From Amycolatopsis rubida (GTDB lineage Bacteria; Actinomycetota; Actinomycetes; Mycobacteriales; Pseudonocardiaceae), in NCBI RefSeq assembly GCF_900115345.1, contig NZ_FOWC01000017.1:115284-179283 (forward strand): DNA of 64,000 bases. Direction: 5' to 3'. Position numbers and translations under genes: made by a program. The stretch's first letter is position 1. Each line of letters opens with the position of its first letter. Positions 1 to 8,443 of the stretch are shown piece by piece. The notes beneath the pieces were generated by a model. The model was not told the DNA's origin, ran no database searches, and saw nothing but the letters and a program-made list of their open reading frames with translations.

Positions 1-1
1 C

Positions 2-208
2 GGTTACACGACGGAGCTTCCGCCGTCGTTCGAACCGATCGCCATCGGGGTCTCGGACGCGGAGATCGGCGTGAACGTCCGGGAACTGTCGCCGAACGCG
101 GTCGCGCAGATCATCTGCACCGTGCTCGCGGCAGGCGGCGGGGTGTCCGGGACGATCACCCTTTCCGGCGGCGGCCAGAAGCTGCCGCCCCGTGCCTGTA
201 CCCGCTGA
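2..208 (+). CDS. C-terminal fragment of a protein of unknown function
   Basis: An open frame enters from the left edge and stops with TGA at 206-208, giving 68 residues. The visible tail has a hydrophobic, small-residue-rich stretch (IICTVLAAGGGVSGTITL) and ends PRACTR. I do not recognise the family. The frame is plausible because it ends exactly one base before the stop of the convergent MFS gene and has high-GC third positions. Nothing can be said about function without the upstream part. Confidence 0.45.
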   Translation, partial: GYTTELPPSFEPIAIGVSDAEIGVNVRELSPNAVAQIICTVLAAGGGVSGTITLSGGGQKLPPRACTR

Positions 209-209
209 C

Positions 210-1379
210 TCAGCCGCGGGGCTTCATCGCGGACGCGAACACCACCGCCACCACGCACAATGCCAGCGGCAGCAGGAACGCGACGTTCAACGGCACCCAG
301 TGCGCCAGCCCGCCGATGATCGCCGGACCGGCCAGCAGCCCGACGTACCCGACGCCGACCACCCGCGCCATCAACGCCCCCGACGCGCGTTTGTCCAGGT
401 TGCCCGCCGCGGTGAACAACTGCGGGACGCCCCCGGACAGCCCGAGCCCGAACAACGCCCAGCCGCACAACGACAACGGCACCCACGGCGCCAGCGACGC
501 GATCGCCAGCCCCAGCGCCGCGAGACCGCTGCCGTAACGGACCACCGCGACCGGACCGGCCAGCGCGGCGACTCGGTCGGTCGCGAACCGGCCGACCGTC
601 ATCGCGACCGCGAACGAACCGTAGGCCAGGGCGGCGGTGCTTTCGGACGTCCCCAGCCCGTCTCGGAGATACAGCGCGGCCCAGTCGTTCGCGACGCCCT
701 CGGACAGCATCAGCGCGAAAGCCAGCAGACCGAGCAGCCACACCACGCGCATCGGGGTGCGGGCCGGTTTGGCTTCCTCGGTGGTTTCTTCGGCGGTCTC
801 CTCCGACGAGTCGAGCAGATACCGGCGGACCACCAGCGAAACCACGATGCACAGCACTCCGGTACCGCCGAGCGACACGGCCGTCGGCACCCCCGCACCC
901 AGCACCGCCGCGCCGACGGCCGCCGCGATCGCACCGCCGATCGACCACATCGCGTGGAAGGCGGCCATGATCGGCCGCGGATAAGCGCGTTCGACGACCA
1001 CCGCCTGCGCGTTCATCGCGACGTCCAGCGACCCGTTGAAGAAGCCGAACGCCGCGAGCGCGAGCCCGAGCGTCCACCAGTTGGCCGCGAACCCCGGCAG
1101 CACCACCGCGACCCCGACGAGCACCCCCGCGACGGACACCACCCGCGGATGCCCGAACCGGTCCGCGAGCGGCCCGGTGACCTGCATCCCGATCAACGCC
1201 GATCCGCCGAGCACGAGCAGCAGCGCCCCGAGCGCGGTGTGCGAGACGCCGGTCGCGCGTTCGATCACCGGGATGTGCACCACCCACATGCCGACCGCGA
1301 ACCCGCACAGGGCGAACACGATCCAGGTGGCGACGCGCGCCGCGCGGGGCAGCACCGGGGGCGGGGAAAGCTCGGTCAT
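210..1379 (-). CDS. MFS transporter
   Basis: A 389-residue membrane protein of the major facilitator superfamily, with about twelve hydrophobic segments in two six-helix halves. The loop between helices 2 and 3 has the family pattern around GPLADRFGHPRVV, and a hydrophilic loop with EETAEETTEEAK separates the halves. The start is ATG at 1379, because a GAGGAG ribosome site lies about nine bases upstream; a longer in-frame start at 1445 would cover the promoter region. It is transcribed divergently from the TetR gene at 1481, so it is the likely target of that repressor. The substrate is unknown; related proteins export drugs or sugars. Confidence 0.9.
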   Translation of the reverse strand: MTELSPPPVLPRAARVATWIVFALCGFAVGMWVVHIPVIERATGVSHTALGALLLVLGGSALIGMQVTGPLADRFGHPRVVSVAGVLVGVAVVLPGFAANWWTLGLALAAFGFFNGSLDVAMNAQAVVVERAYPRPIMAAFHAMWSIGGAIAAAVGAAVLGAGVPTAVSLGGTGVLCIVVSLVVRRYLLDSSEETAEETTEEAKPARTPMRVVWLLGLLAFALMLSEGVANDWAALYLRDGLGTSESTAALAYGSFAVAMTVGRFATDRVAALAGPVAVVRYGSGLAALGLAIASLAPWVPLSLCGWALFGLGLSGGVPQLFTAAGNLDKRASGALMARVVGVGYVGLLAGPAIIGGLAHWVPLNVAFLLPLALCVVAVVFASAMKPRG

Positions 1380-1480
1380 CGGGCTCGGCTCCTCTTCGGG
1401 GGTCGGGTCCAGTCGGGAACACGGGTGCGGGCTGGGCTGGGGCATGATGGGCGGGTGGACGCCGAACCGATCGCCGCCCC

Positions 1481-2077
1481 GTGAGCGAGGGCTACCTGAA
1501 GGGCAGAATCCGCCGCGACGACATCGTTTCGGCGGCCGCCGCGGTGTATGGCGAGGCCGGCTACCACGGTGCGTCGCTGCGGGAAATAGCCAAACGAGCA
1601 GGCATCACCCACGCCGGCTTGCTGTACCACTTCCCGACGAAGGAAGCACTGCTCGCGGCGGTCTTGGAACGCCGCGACGCCGAGGACGCCGTCCGAGAAC
1701 AACTGTCCGCCCCGCCCGGTTTGGAAGTCCTCCGCCGCTTCATCGCACTGGCCGAGCACAACGTCCGCCACCGGGGCATCGTCGAGGTGTACTCGCGCCT
1801 CGCCGCCGAAGCAGTGTCGGAGGACCACCCCGCGCACGCCTACTTCGCCCGCCATTACCGAGAGGCCCGCGACAGCATCGCCCAGTCGTTCCACGCGCTC
1901 GCCGAAACAGGCGAGCTGCGCCCCGGCGTAGACCCGGACTTGGCGGCACTCACCTTCGTCGCACTGATGGACGGCCTCCAGGTCCAGTGGCTCACCACCC
2001 CCACGCACGTAGATGCAGTCGGTTCCCTCCGTCTCTCTCTGCAAACTCTCCTGACCGTCCCCCTGTTCCCGAACTAA
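1481..2077 (+). CDS. TetR/AcrR family transcriptional regulator
   Basis: A 198-residue repressor-type protein. Residues about 12-58 form the TetR DNA-binding domain, with the helix-turn-helix around LREIAKRAGITHAGLLYHF followed by the usual K-E-A-L segment. The C-terminal helical domain would bind an effector that cannot be read from sequence. The start is GTG at 1481. Its start lies 101 bases from the start of the divergent MFS gene, the common arrangement in which a TetR protein represses an exporter and itself. Hairpins directly after the stop suggest transcription ends here. Confidence 0.92.
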   Translation: MSEGYLKGRIRRDDIVSAAAAVYGEAGYHGASLREIAKRAGITHAGLLYHFPTKEALLAAVLERRDAEDAVREQLSAPPGLEVLRRFIALAEHNVRHRGIVEVYSRLAAEAVSEDHPAHAYFARHYREARDSIAQSFHALAETGELRPGVDPDLAALTFVALMDGLQVQWLTTPTHVDAVGSLRLSLQTLLTVPLFPN

Positions 2078-2086
2078 GCCGAATCC

Positions 2087-2116
2087 GGAAATCCGCCCCC
2101 CAGATGGCGGATTTCC
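2087..2116 (+). terminator. Hairpin after the TetR gene
   Basis: Perfect 11-base arms GGAAATCCGCC (2087-2097) and GGCGGATTTCC (2106-2116) enclose an 8-base loop, ten bases after the TetR stop codon. There is no U-tract, which is common for terminators in high-GC actinomycetes. Confidence 0.7.
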
Positions 2117-2128
2117 GCCCTCCCGTCC

Positions 2129-2174
2129 GTGAGGGGAACCCTCATTGACTCTGATTCCCTCAGGTTCCCCTCAC
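2129..2174. repeat. Intergenic inverted repeat, family A copy 1
   Basis: Arms GTGAGGGGAACC (2129-2140) and GGTTCCCCTCAC (2163-2174) pair perfectly. The centre contains CTCTGATTCCCTCA, which recurs in the other family A copies at 20032, 32191 and 38149. It lies between convergent genes and may act as a bidirectional terminator. Confidence 0.75.
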
Positions 2175-2313
2175 GACCCGCCACCAGCCACGCGCACCCC
2201 AACCGCAGCCCGCGCACCCACCCAGGCAGCCACTACCAAACCGCGGCCAGCGCACCCACCCACCCATCGAGGCACCCAGCCCCTCCCCCGCACCCCGATC
2301 CGAAGCCCCCCTG

Positions 2314-2370
2314 CGGTTCGGGGGTGCTTGTCAAGGCATCTTTCCCGCCTTGACAAGCACCCCCGAACCG
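2314..2370. terminator. Long perfect hairpin between convergent genes
   Basis: Arms at 2314-2336 and 2348-2370 are perfectly complementary over 23 bases (the left arm starts CGGTTCGGGGG and ends TTGTCAAGG) with an 11-base loop. It sits between the convergent TetR gene and the oxidoreductase ending at 2446, so a bidirectional terminator is the simplest reading. The sequence is unrelated to families A and B. The rest of the 2175-2445 spacer is C-rich and shows no credible gene. Confidence 0.75.
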
Positions 2371-2445
2371 TCAGCACAATCAACCTTCGGGGTGCCCCAC
2401 CCCAGCCCCCAAAGGCAATGTCGCCCCCAGGCGACGAGCCACCCC

Positions 2446-3534
2446 TCACAACGTCCGCACAAACGGATCCCACTCAACGGGCAACGGCTCCCCCGGCTCC
2501 ACCCGGCTGCTCACCTCCACCCCCACCCCACCCGCCATGGACTCCTCAACCGCCACCATCACGTCCAGCACGTGATAACCCATCTCCCCCGAAGCCCGCT
2601 CGATCCCCCCGCCCCGAACCGACCGGGCCAGATCGAGAACCCCGGTGCCGCGGGAACCCGAATGCCCCACCGCGGTCACCTCTTCCGGCGACGCACCCCC
2701 GGCAAGATGCACCACCGTCGACCCGCCAAACCCATTGGGATCCGGCAAAACCGCAGTCCCCAGCGAACCGGAAACCTCGACAACCCCGGTACGCCGCAGC
2801 GCAGAATCAAACGTCAGCAAAACCTGCGCACTGCCCCCGCGCGCAAACTCGATCAACGCACTCACCGTAGTAGGCACTGTCACCGGAAACTCAGTCCCAG
2901 CCCGAGGCCCGGACCCGATCACCCGAGTCTCCCGCCCCTTCCCGCCGACCCCGGTCACCTTTCGCACGGCCCCGAACACCTGAACCAGCTGCGTCAGGTA
3001 ATACGGCCCGATATCCAGCAACGGCCCGCCCCCGGCCTGGAACAGAAACTCCGGCGCAGGATGCCAGCTCTCCGGCCCAGGCGTCTGAAACAACGCCAAC
3101 GCCGCAACAGGAGCCCCGATCCGGCCAAGCGCACGAAGCGCGGTCTGATGCCCGGCGCCGAGCAGGGTATCCGGCGCCCCAGCCACCCGCACCCCTTTCT
3201 CCCGCGCCCGGCCGAGAAGCTTCCGCACCGTCTGCCGATCCAGCCCGATCGGCTTCTCCGTCCACACGTGCTTGCCCGCCTCGACCGCCGCGAGACTGAC
3301 CTCGACATGCACCGCCGGCACAGTCAGATTCACGACGATCTCAACCTCCGGCGACGCAAGCAGATCCGCCATCGACCCGCTCCAGGAAACCCCGTATTTC
3401 GCCGCCTGCCCCCGAGCCCGGTCCAGATCGAGATCAGCCACCCCCACGACCCGGAGATCCGGAAACGCGGTCAAATTCTGCAAATAGGCATCGCTGATGA
3501 ATCCGGCCCCGACGACCCCGACCCCGACAGTCAC
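2446..3534 (-). CDS. Gfo/Idh/MocA family oxidoreductase
   Basis: A 362-residue NAD(P)-dependent dehydrogenase. The N-terminal Rossmann fold shows GVVGAGFIS at about residues 6-14, and the catalytic-lysine motif EKP is at about 93-95. The C-terminal half is the alpha/beta substrate domain, with the LLDIGPYY segment typical of the family. The start is GTG at 3534, which overlaps the stop of the upstream isomerase gene in a GTGA, so translation is coupled; longer in-frame starts would overlap that gene deeply. Together the pair suggests oxidation and isomerisation of a sugar or inositol-type compound, but the substrate is not readable. Confidence 0.9.
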   Translation of the reverse strand: MTVGVGVVGAGFISDAYLQNLTAFPDLRVVGVADLDLDRARGQAAKYGVSWSGSMADLLASPEVEIVVNLTVPAVHVEVSLAAVEAGKHVWTEKPIGLDRQTVRKLLGRAREKGVRVAGAPDTLLGAGHQTALRALGRIGAPVAALALFQTPGPESWHPAPEFLFQAGGGPLLDIGPYYLTQLVQVFGAVRKVTGVGGKGRETRVIGSGPRAGTEFPVTVPTTVSALIEFARGGSAQVLLTFDSALRRTGVVEVSGSLGTAVLPDPNGFGGSTVVHLAGGASPEEVTAVGHSGSRGTGVLDLARSVRGGGIERASGEMGYHVLDVMVAVEESMAGGVGVEVSSRVEPGEPLPVEWDPFVRTL

Positions 3535-4262
3535 TCCCCCACCCCGGCGAGATAAGCGAAACTCTCCGCAATACCCCCGAAAACATCCTCGTGCCGATCG
3601 AACTCCACCACCCGCAACGCCCCCGGAGCCGCAGCCAGCACGTCCCCCAGCGGCACTCGCCCCTGCCCCGCGGGCACCTGCCCAGAAGCGTCGATCGCCA
3701 GCGACCCGTCCTTCACATGGATCGCGCACACCCGCTTCCCCAGCCGGCGCAGCAACGCGGGCGCGTCCTCGCCGCCCGCCGTGGCCCAGTAGGCGTCGAT
3801 CTCCAGCACGATCTCCGGAGCGAGCCGATCCGCGAGGGCCTCCAACGCGCTGCGCCCGCCGATCCGCGTTTCCAGCTCCCACCAATGGTTGTGGTACCCC
3901 ACCCGAATCCCATATCCCGCAGCAACCTCAGCCGCGGCATTGAGCGCGGACGCAGTATCCGAAACATCCGCCGGACTCCCCCACCTCGCGGCCGGAACCA
4001 ACGGCTCGATCACGATCCCGATCCCCAGTTCCCGAGCCGCCGCGAACACCGCCTGCTGGTCCTTCCCGACCAACGCGGCATGCGCGGTCGGCGCGCTCAA
4101 CCCGTGCGCGGCCAGCCCCGCCCGGAGAGCCTCGACGTTCTCCACCACCCCGTACGGCTCCACCCGGCTGAACCCGATCGCCGCCAACCGCCGCAACGTC
4201 CCGTCCGGATCAGCCGCGAACGCGTCGCGCACCGAGTACAGCTGCACCGAAGGTCCACCCAT
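3531..4262 (-). CDS. Sugar phosphate isomerase/epimerase (xylose isomerase-like TIM barrel)
   Basis: A 243-residue TIM-barrel enzyme of the AP-endonuclease-2/xylose-isomerase-like family. It shows the family's metal-site segments in order: GYHNHWWE, VLEIDAYW and CAIHVKDG. Early residues PSVQLYSVRDAF match the first strand of this family. ATG at 4262 is chosen because a GGGAG ribosome site lies about five bases upstream. It is the first gene of a two-gene operon with the oxidoreductase, overlapping it by four bases. A role in sugar or inositol catabolism is likely, but the exact substrate is inference. Confidence 0.87.
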   Translation of the reverse strand: MGGPSVQLYSVRDAFAADPDGTLRRLAAIGFSRVEPYGVVENVEALRAGLAAHGLSAPTAHAALVGKDQQAVFAAARELGIGIVIEPLVPAARWGSPADVSDTASALNAAAEVAAGYGIRVGYHNHWWELETRIGGRSALEALADRLAPEIVLEIDAYWATAGGEDAPALLRRLGKRVCAIHVKDGSLAIDASGQVPAGQGRVPLGDVLAAAPGALRVVEFDRHEDVFGGIAESFAYLAGVGE

Positions 4263-4289
4263 GCCAACTCCCAGCGGTAGAGGGCTTTC

Positions 4290-4319
4290 GCCAATTCCTA
4301 CCACCTGGTCAGAATTGGC
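4290..4319 (-). promoter_or_regulatory. Candidate operator upstream of the isomerase-oxidoreductase operon
   Basis: An inverted repeat GCCAATTC (4290-4297) and GAATTGGC (4312-4319), spaced by 14 bases, lies just upstream of the isomerase start at 4262. The interval includes ACCACCTGGT, itself partly symmetrical. The position fits a repressor or activator site; which regulator binds is unknown. Confidence 0.5.
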
Positions 4320-4354
4320 ACCAGGACACAACCGGACGGACATCCCGGCCAAGA

Positions 4355-4894
4355 TCAGCCGAGATCCTTGTGCCAGATCAGAAAATCGCACGGGGCAGCC
4401 AGCAGCGGCGCCAGCTCCGGATGCGGCCCGTCGATCGTCGACGTCTCCACCACCCGGTATCCCAGCCGGCTGTACCACTGCGCGAGGAACTCCTTGGCCG
4501 GATGCGTCCACCCCCGCGGCACCAGCAGCTCAAGCTGCATCCGCGTGCACCCCTGCCCCCGGCAGTGCCTCTCCGCGAACCGGACCAGCTCCCGCCCGAT
4601 CCCCGCGCCGCGCACCTGCGGCGAAGCGGCGAGCAGGCCGAACTCCCCGAGATCCTCGGCCAGCCGCTGGATCCGGACCGAGCCCACCACGGCCTCGTCG
4701 AGCCGGGCGACCGCGATCTCCCCCGCGCGAACCAGCCCGGCCATCTCCCCGGCGTTGGTCCGATCGGCCGGACCGGCCCACAATCCCGCCTCGGCCTTCG
4801 CGTAGACGGTGTTCACCAGATCGGTCAGCAGGGCCACCAGCGCGGCGTCCTCGGCGGCGGACGGCGGCAGGAAGGCGATCTCCGGGGTCCTCAC
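4355..4894 (-). CDS. GNAT family N-acetyltransferase
   Basis: A 179-residue acetyltransferase fold protein. The acetyl-CoA pyrophosphate-binding motif A is clear as QVRGAGIGRELVRFAE at about residues 95-110, preceded by the beta-4 strand FGLLAASP. The C-terminal part (WYSRLGYRVVET) matches motif B. The acceptor could be a small molecule or a protein and cannot be told from sequence. It lies 19 bases after the stop-side of the FadR-type regulator gene on the same strand, so co-transcription with that regulator is possible. Confidence 0.88.
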   Translation of the reverse strand: MRTPEIAFLPPSAAEDAALVALLTDLVNTVYAKAEAGLWAGPADRTNAGEMAGLVRAGEIAVARLDEAVVGSVRIQRLAEDLGEFGLLAASPQVRGAGIGRELVRFAERHCRGQGCTRMQLELLVPRGWTHPAKEFLAQWYSRLGYRVVETSTIDGPHPELAPLLAAPCDFLIWHKDLG

Positions 4895-4913
4895 CTGTCC
4901 AGACTAGCCACAC

Positions 4914-5687
4914 TCAGCTGGCGGCCGAACCGGGAATCGCGGGCCGCGCCTCCCCGAAGCCGCCGTAGCGACCGGCTTTCGCGCGCTTGCGCACCTCGTC
5001 GAAATGCCGGTGCACCGCGTGCGCGGCCGCTTCCGCGTCGCCGCTCACGAGCGCGTCCACGATCGCCTGGTGCCGTTTCGCAGTGGCCGGAGCGGACGAA
5101 ACCGGCCCGCCCATCTCGCCTTCCGCGGCCCGGTAGACGTCCCAGAACAAACCGGTCAGCTCGCGCGCCAGGCCGAAACCCGCCTCGGCGCAGATGAGGT
5201 CGTGGAATTCGCGGTCGGCCACCGCCGCGTCCGGTCCCTTGCGGCGCATCCGCGCCACGCACGCCTGCAGCTGCCCGATCAGCTCCGGCCGGTGGTCGCG
5301 CGCGACCCGGCTGGTCAGCTCCGTTTCGATCATCTCGCGGACCTCGAGCAGGTCGCGCAGCCGTCCGGCGTCGGTGCTGCCGCGGCTGCGCGTGCGGAAG
5401 AGCAGCCACGTCTGCAGCGCCTCCGACCCCGCCGAGCCGACGAACGTGCCGTACCCGTGCCGGACCTCGACGATGCCGAGCGCCTGCAGCGCCTTGACCG
5501 CCTCCCGGATCGAATTCCGGCTGACCCCGAGGTCCTCGGCGAGGCTCAGTTCGGTCGGCATCGGCGCGCCGGTCGGCAGCTGCCGGTCGACGATCAGGTC
5601 GATGATCTGCTTGGTGATCTCTTCGCTGCGTTGCGGGCGCGCCACACGTGTCTCCCGGATGTCTTTCTTGCACTGGCACGTCGCCAT
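4914..5687 (-). CDS. FadR-type GntR transcriptional regulator (FCD domain)
   Basis: A 257-residue regulator. The winged helix at about residues 20-85 includes LSLAEDLGVSRNSIREAVKA and ends with the wing VRHGYGTFV. The FCD ligand domain follows, with the metal-site pattern in DREFHDLICAEA and a late H (AVHRHFDEV). The start is ATG at 5687. It is transcribed away from the sialidase/galactosidase operon, and palindromic sites lie in the shared 172-base gap, so it is the obvious candidate to control that operon and itself. The ligand is probably a sugar acid or a related intermediate, which is inference from the family. Confidence 0.92.
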   Translation of the reverse strand: MATCQCKKDIRETRVARPQRSEEITKQIIDLIVDRQLPTGAPMPTELSLAEDLGVSRNSIREAVKALQALGIVEVRHGYGTFVGSAGSEALQTWLLFRTRSRGSTDAGRLRDLLEVREMIETELTSRVARDHRPELIGQLQACVARMRRKGPDAAVADREFHDLICAEAGFGLARELTGLFWDVYRAAEGEMGGPVSSAPATAKRHQAIVDALVSGDAEAAAHAVHRHFDEVRKRAKAGRYGGFGEARPAIPGSAAS

Positions 5688-5751
5688 CGGAGGACATCCT
5701 ACGTCATGACCGGCCTGCCCCGCTGCACCCGCGCGGGTGGGGACAAGCCTC

Positions 5752-5780
5752 TTGACCGGCGCGAGAACGGGACTTAGGGT
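5752..5780 (+). promoter_or_regulatory. Predicted sigma-70-type promoter of the sialoglycan operon
   Basis: TTGACC (5752-5757) and TAGGGT (5775-5780) are separated by exactly 17 bases, matching the housekeeping actinobacterial promoter pattern. The predicted start point, around 5787, falls immediately before the palindrome at 5793-5811, about 75 bases ahead of the binding-protein gene. Confidence 0.65.
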
Positions 5781-5792
5781 TCCGGCAAGTCA

Positions 5793-5811
5793 TAGGACGT
5801 CCCACGTCCTA
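5793..5811. promoter_or_regulatory. Palindromic operator, likely for the FadR-type regulator
   Basis: TAGGACGT (5793-5800), CCC, ACGTCCTA (5804-5811) is a perfect inverted repeat with eight-base arms. It sits just downstream of the predicted transcription start. A shorter related site, AGGACATCCT at 5691-5700, lies at the translation start of the regulator gene and may serve autoregulation. Confidence 0.7.
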
Positions 5812-5859
5812 CTTCTCGATGCTTTCTGGGTGGAACACCGCATCAAGTCAGGAGACGCC

Positions 5860-7467
5860 ATGTCCCGAACCGCCATGGGGACTTCGTTCAACCGGCGCGC
5901 GCTGCTGCGCTACGCCGGGCTCGCCGGTGCTGCCGCAACGGTTTCGTCGACGCTCGCCGCGTGCGGCGGTCCCGCGTCGACCAACAAGACCGGCAGTTCG
6001 TCCGGTTCCGTCACCGCGGTGATCGGGTACGGCAACAACCAGACCTGGGACCCGCTGCAGACCGCGTCGGCGTTCGCGATGGCGGCCATCCTGCACAGCT
6101 ACGAATCGCTCGTCGAGGGCGATCCGGTCACCCGGGAGCCGTTCCCCGGACTGGCCAAGGCGCTGCCTGCCGATCTCAAGAGCACCAAGCTGCGCTTCGA
6201 GCTGCGCGACGGCGCGAAGTGGCACGACGGAAAGCCGGTGACCGCCGACGACGTCGTGTTCACCTACGCCCGCGTCCTCGACCCGAAAGAGAACGTGCTC
6301 ATCCACAGCTTCTTCTCGCAGTGGCTGGCGTCGGTCACCAAGGTCGACGCGAAGACAGTTGAGTTCGGCCTGAAGTTCGCGTTCCCGTACGCGCTGCAGC
6401 GGATCCAGATCTGCAAAATCGTGCCCAAGCACGTGTTCGAGAACAACTGGAAGGCCGCCGCCGCGGGCAAGGTCGTCGGCTCCGGGCCGTACAAGGTCAC
6501 CGAGCAGGCCCCGCTGTCGCACACCTCGTTCGAGAAGTTCGCCGGTTACTCCGGCCCGCGCCCGGCCGCGTACGACAAGATGCTCTGGAAGTCCATTGTG
6601 GATTCCGCGCCGCGGGTCGCGGCGATCTCCGGGGCCAAGCCGGACGCGCAGATCGCGGAGAACATCCCGCCCGCCAACGCCGAGCAGCTGCGCAAGGCGG
6701 GCCGCACAGTCGAATTCGCCGACGGCGGCAACAACCTTTTCCTGCTTTTCAACACCAAGCACTCGCCGTTCGCCGACAAGCGGATCCGCCAAGCGCTGCA
6801 CTACGCGATCGACAAGAAGAAGATGATCGAGATCGGCTTGCGCGGCACCGGCACCGCGGGCACGTCGTTCATCAACCCCAAGCTGCCCGGTTCGCAGCCC
6901 GCGTCGCAGAGCTTCGAGCACAACCCGGAAAAGGCGAGGCAACTGCTCGCCGAAGCGGGCGTCAGCGGCCTCAAGATCTCGCTGTCCACAACGAACACCT
7001 CACTGGTTCTCGACTGCGTCAAGGTGATCAAGGAAGGCTGGGACGCGATCGGCGTGCAGACCACCTTGGACTCCCAGGACACCAAGGCGCTGTTCTCCAA
7101 ACTGGACAACGGCGACGACTTCCAGGTCGTGGCCACCACGAACAACCCATTGCAGTTCGGCAACGACCCGGATCTGCTCATCCGTTACTACTACGACGCG
7201 CAATCGGTGCTCATGACGAAGTACGCGCGCTGGACCGGCGACGACACCGACGCGTTGCTGGCGTTGCAGGACAAGGCCGCCGCGGAAACCGACGAGACCG
7301 AGCGCGACGGGCTGTACAAGCAGTTGCTCGACCAGATTTCCGAGCAGGCGGTGATCTACCCGATCGTCTTCACCCAGATGGGCACCGCGTGGGACCCGAA
7401 GGCGATCAGCGGCGTGCGTGCCCAGGGCTACCCGGGCATCTGCCTCAACCAGGCCAAACCGGTCTGA
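5860..7467 (+). CDS. ABC transporter substrate-binding lipoprotein, oligopeptide/nickel family (SBP family 5)
   Basis: A 535-residue extracellular solute-binding protein. The signal peptide carries a twin-arginine pattern (NRRALLRY, arginines 12-13) and a lipobox LAAC with Cys35, so it is probably Tat-exported and lipid-anchored. The mature part matches the peptide-binding SBP_bac_5 fold, for example KWHDGKPVTADDVVFTY and RIRQALHYAIDKKKM. ATG at 5860 has an upstream GGAG; an upstream frame extension to 5737 lies in the promoter and is not used. First gene of the operon; this transporter class carries peptides and nickel but also sialic acids and oligosaccharides, and the neighbours favour a sugar. 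Confidence 0.93.
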   Translation: MSRTAMGTSFNRRALLRYAGLAGAAATVSSTLAACGGPASTNKTGSSSGSVTAVIGYGNNQTWDPLQTASAFAMAAILHSYESLVEGDPVTREPFPGLAKALPADLKSTKLRFELRDGAKWHDGKPVTADDVVFTYARVLDPKENVLIHSFFSQWLASVTKVDAKTVEFGLKFAFPYALQRIQICKIVPKHVFENNWKAAAAGKVVGSGPYKVTEQAPLSHTSFEKFAGYSGPRPAAYDKMLWKSIVDSAPRVAAISGAKPDAQIAENIPPANAEQLRKAGRTVEFADGGNNLFLLFNTKHSPFADKRIRQALHYAIDKKKMIEIGLRGTGTAGTSFINPKLPGSQPASQSFEHNPEKARQLLAEAGVSGLKISLSTTNTSLVLDCVKVIKEGWDAIGVQTTLDSQDTKALFSKLDNGDDFQVVATTNNPLQFGNDPDLLIRYYYDAQSVLMTKYARWTGDDTDALLALQDKAAAETDETERDGLYKQLLDQISEQAVIYPIVFTQMGTAWDPKAISGVRAQGYPGICLNQAKPV

Positions 7468-7483
7468 GAAGGAGACCCGCGAA

Positions 7484-8443
7484 GTGACAGTCGTCGTGCG
7501 GATGCTGGCCGGCCGCATCCTCGCCCTGATCCCGCTGCTGCTCGGCGTGATCCTGTTCGTGTTCATCGTGATGCGGTTCTCGCCGGTCGACCCGGCGATG
7601 GCCGCGTTCAACGGAGCCAACGCCACCGCTGATCAGCTCCAGCGGTTCCGCGAGCAGAACGGCCTGCTCGACCCGTTGCCGCTGCAGTACGCGCACTTCG
7701 TGTGGCATCTGCTGCAAGGCGACTTCGGCACGAGCGTGATCACCAAGGAGCCGGTGGGCCAGACCATCGCCACCGCGCTCCCGCTCACCGTGCAGCTGAC
7801 CCTGCTGGGCCTGGTGCTCGCGCTCGTCGTCTCGGTTGTGCTCGGCGTGACCTCGGCGTTGTTCCGCGGCCGCTGGCCGGACCACCTGATCCGGTTCGTG
7901 ACGCTCGCCGGAGTCGCCGCCCCGGCGTTCTGGATCGCGCTGCTGCTGGTGCAGTGGCTGGCGGTCGGCAAGGGCCTGTTCCCCACCAGCGGCTACGTCA
8001 GCCCGGCGGATTCGTTCTCCGGCTGGCTGAACTCGCTGACGCTGCCCGCGATCGCACTGGCCGCGCCGGTCGCCGCACAGCTGACCCGGGTGATCCGCAC
8101 CTCCATGGTCGAGGAACTCGACAAGGACTACGTCCGCACCGCACGCGGCGGCGGGCTGCCGCCGGTCGTGGTGGTCGGGCGGAACGTGCTGCGCAACGCA
8201 CTGGTGAACCCGCTGACCGTGCTCGGCCTGCGCGTCGGCTACCTGCTCGGCGGCGCGGTGGTGATCGAGACGATGTTCGCCCTGCCCGGCATGGGCCAGA
8301 ACATGATCCAGGCCGTGCAGGACGGCGACACCGCCAAGGTGCAGGGCTTCGTGCTCACCATCGCGGCCGGGTTCGTGCTCGTGAACCTGATCGTCGACGT
8401 GCTCTACCTCGTCGCCAACCCCCGGTTGCGGAGCCGCTCGTGA
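7484..8443 (+). CDS. ABC transporter permease, DppB-like
   Basis: A 319-residue inner-membrane permease with about six transmembrane helices. The N-terminal segment (LAGRILALIPLLLGVILFVF) and the cytoplasmic EAA-type loop around LDKDYVRTARGGGLPP are typical of the first permease of oligopeptide-type importers. GTG at 7484 is preceded by AGAAGGAGA, a good ribosome site; an in-frame start at 7418 would lie inside the preceding gene. The stop codon shares its last base with the start of the next gene (TGATG), so the two membrane components are translationally coupled. Confidence 0.93.
   Translation: MTVVVRMLAGRILALIPLLLGVILFVFIVMRFSPVDPAMAAFNGANATADQLQRFREQNGLLDPLPLQYAHFVWHLLQGDFGTSVITKEPVGQTIATALPLTVQLTLLGLVLALVVSVVLGVTSALFRGRWPDHLIRFVTLAGVAAPAFWIALLLVQWLAVGKGLFPTSGYVSPADSFSGWLNSLTLPAIALAAPVAAQLTRVIRTSMVEELDKDYVRTARGGGLPPVVVVGRNVLRNALVNPLTVLGLRVGYLLGGAVVIETMFALPGMGQNMIQAVQDGDTAKVQGFVLTIAAGFVLVNLIVDVLYLVANPRLRSRS

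Noticed and set aside
7702..8442. Upstream extension of the permease-ATPase frame
   Set aside because: It overlaps the DppB-like permease in another frame and reads as Arg-rich shadow; the ATG at 8443 with a TGATG overlap is the natural start.
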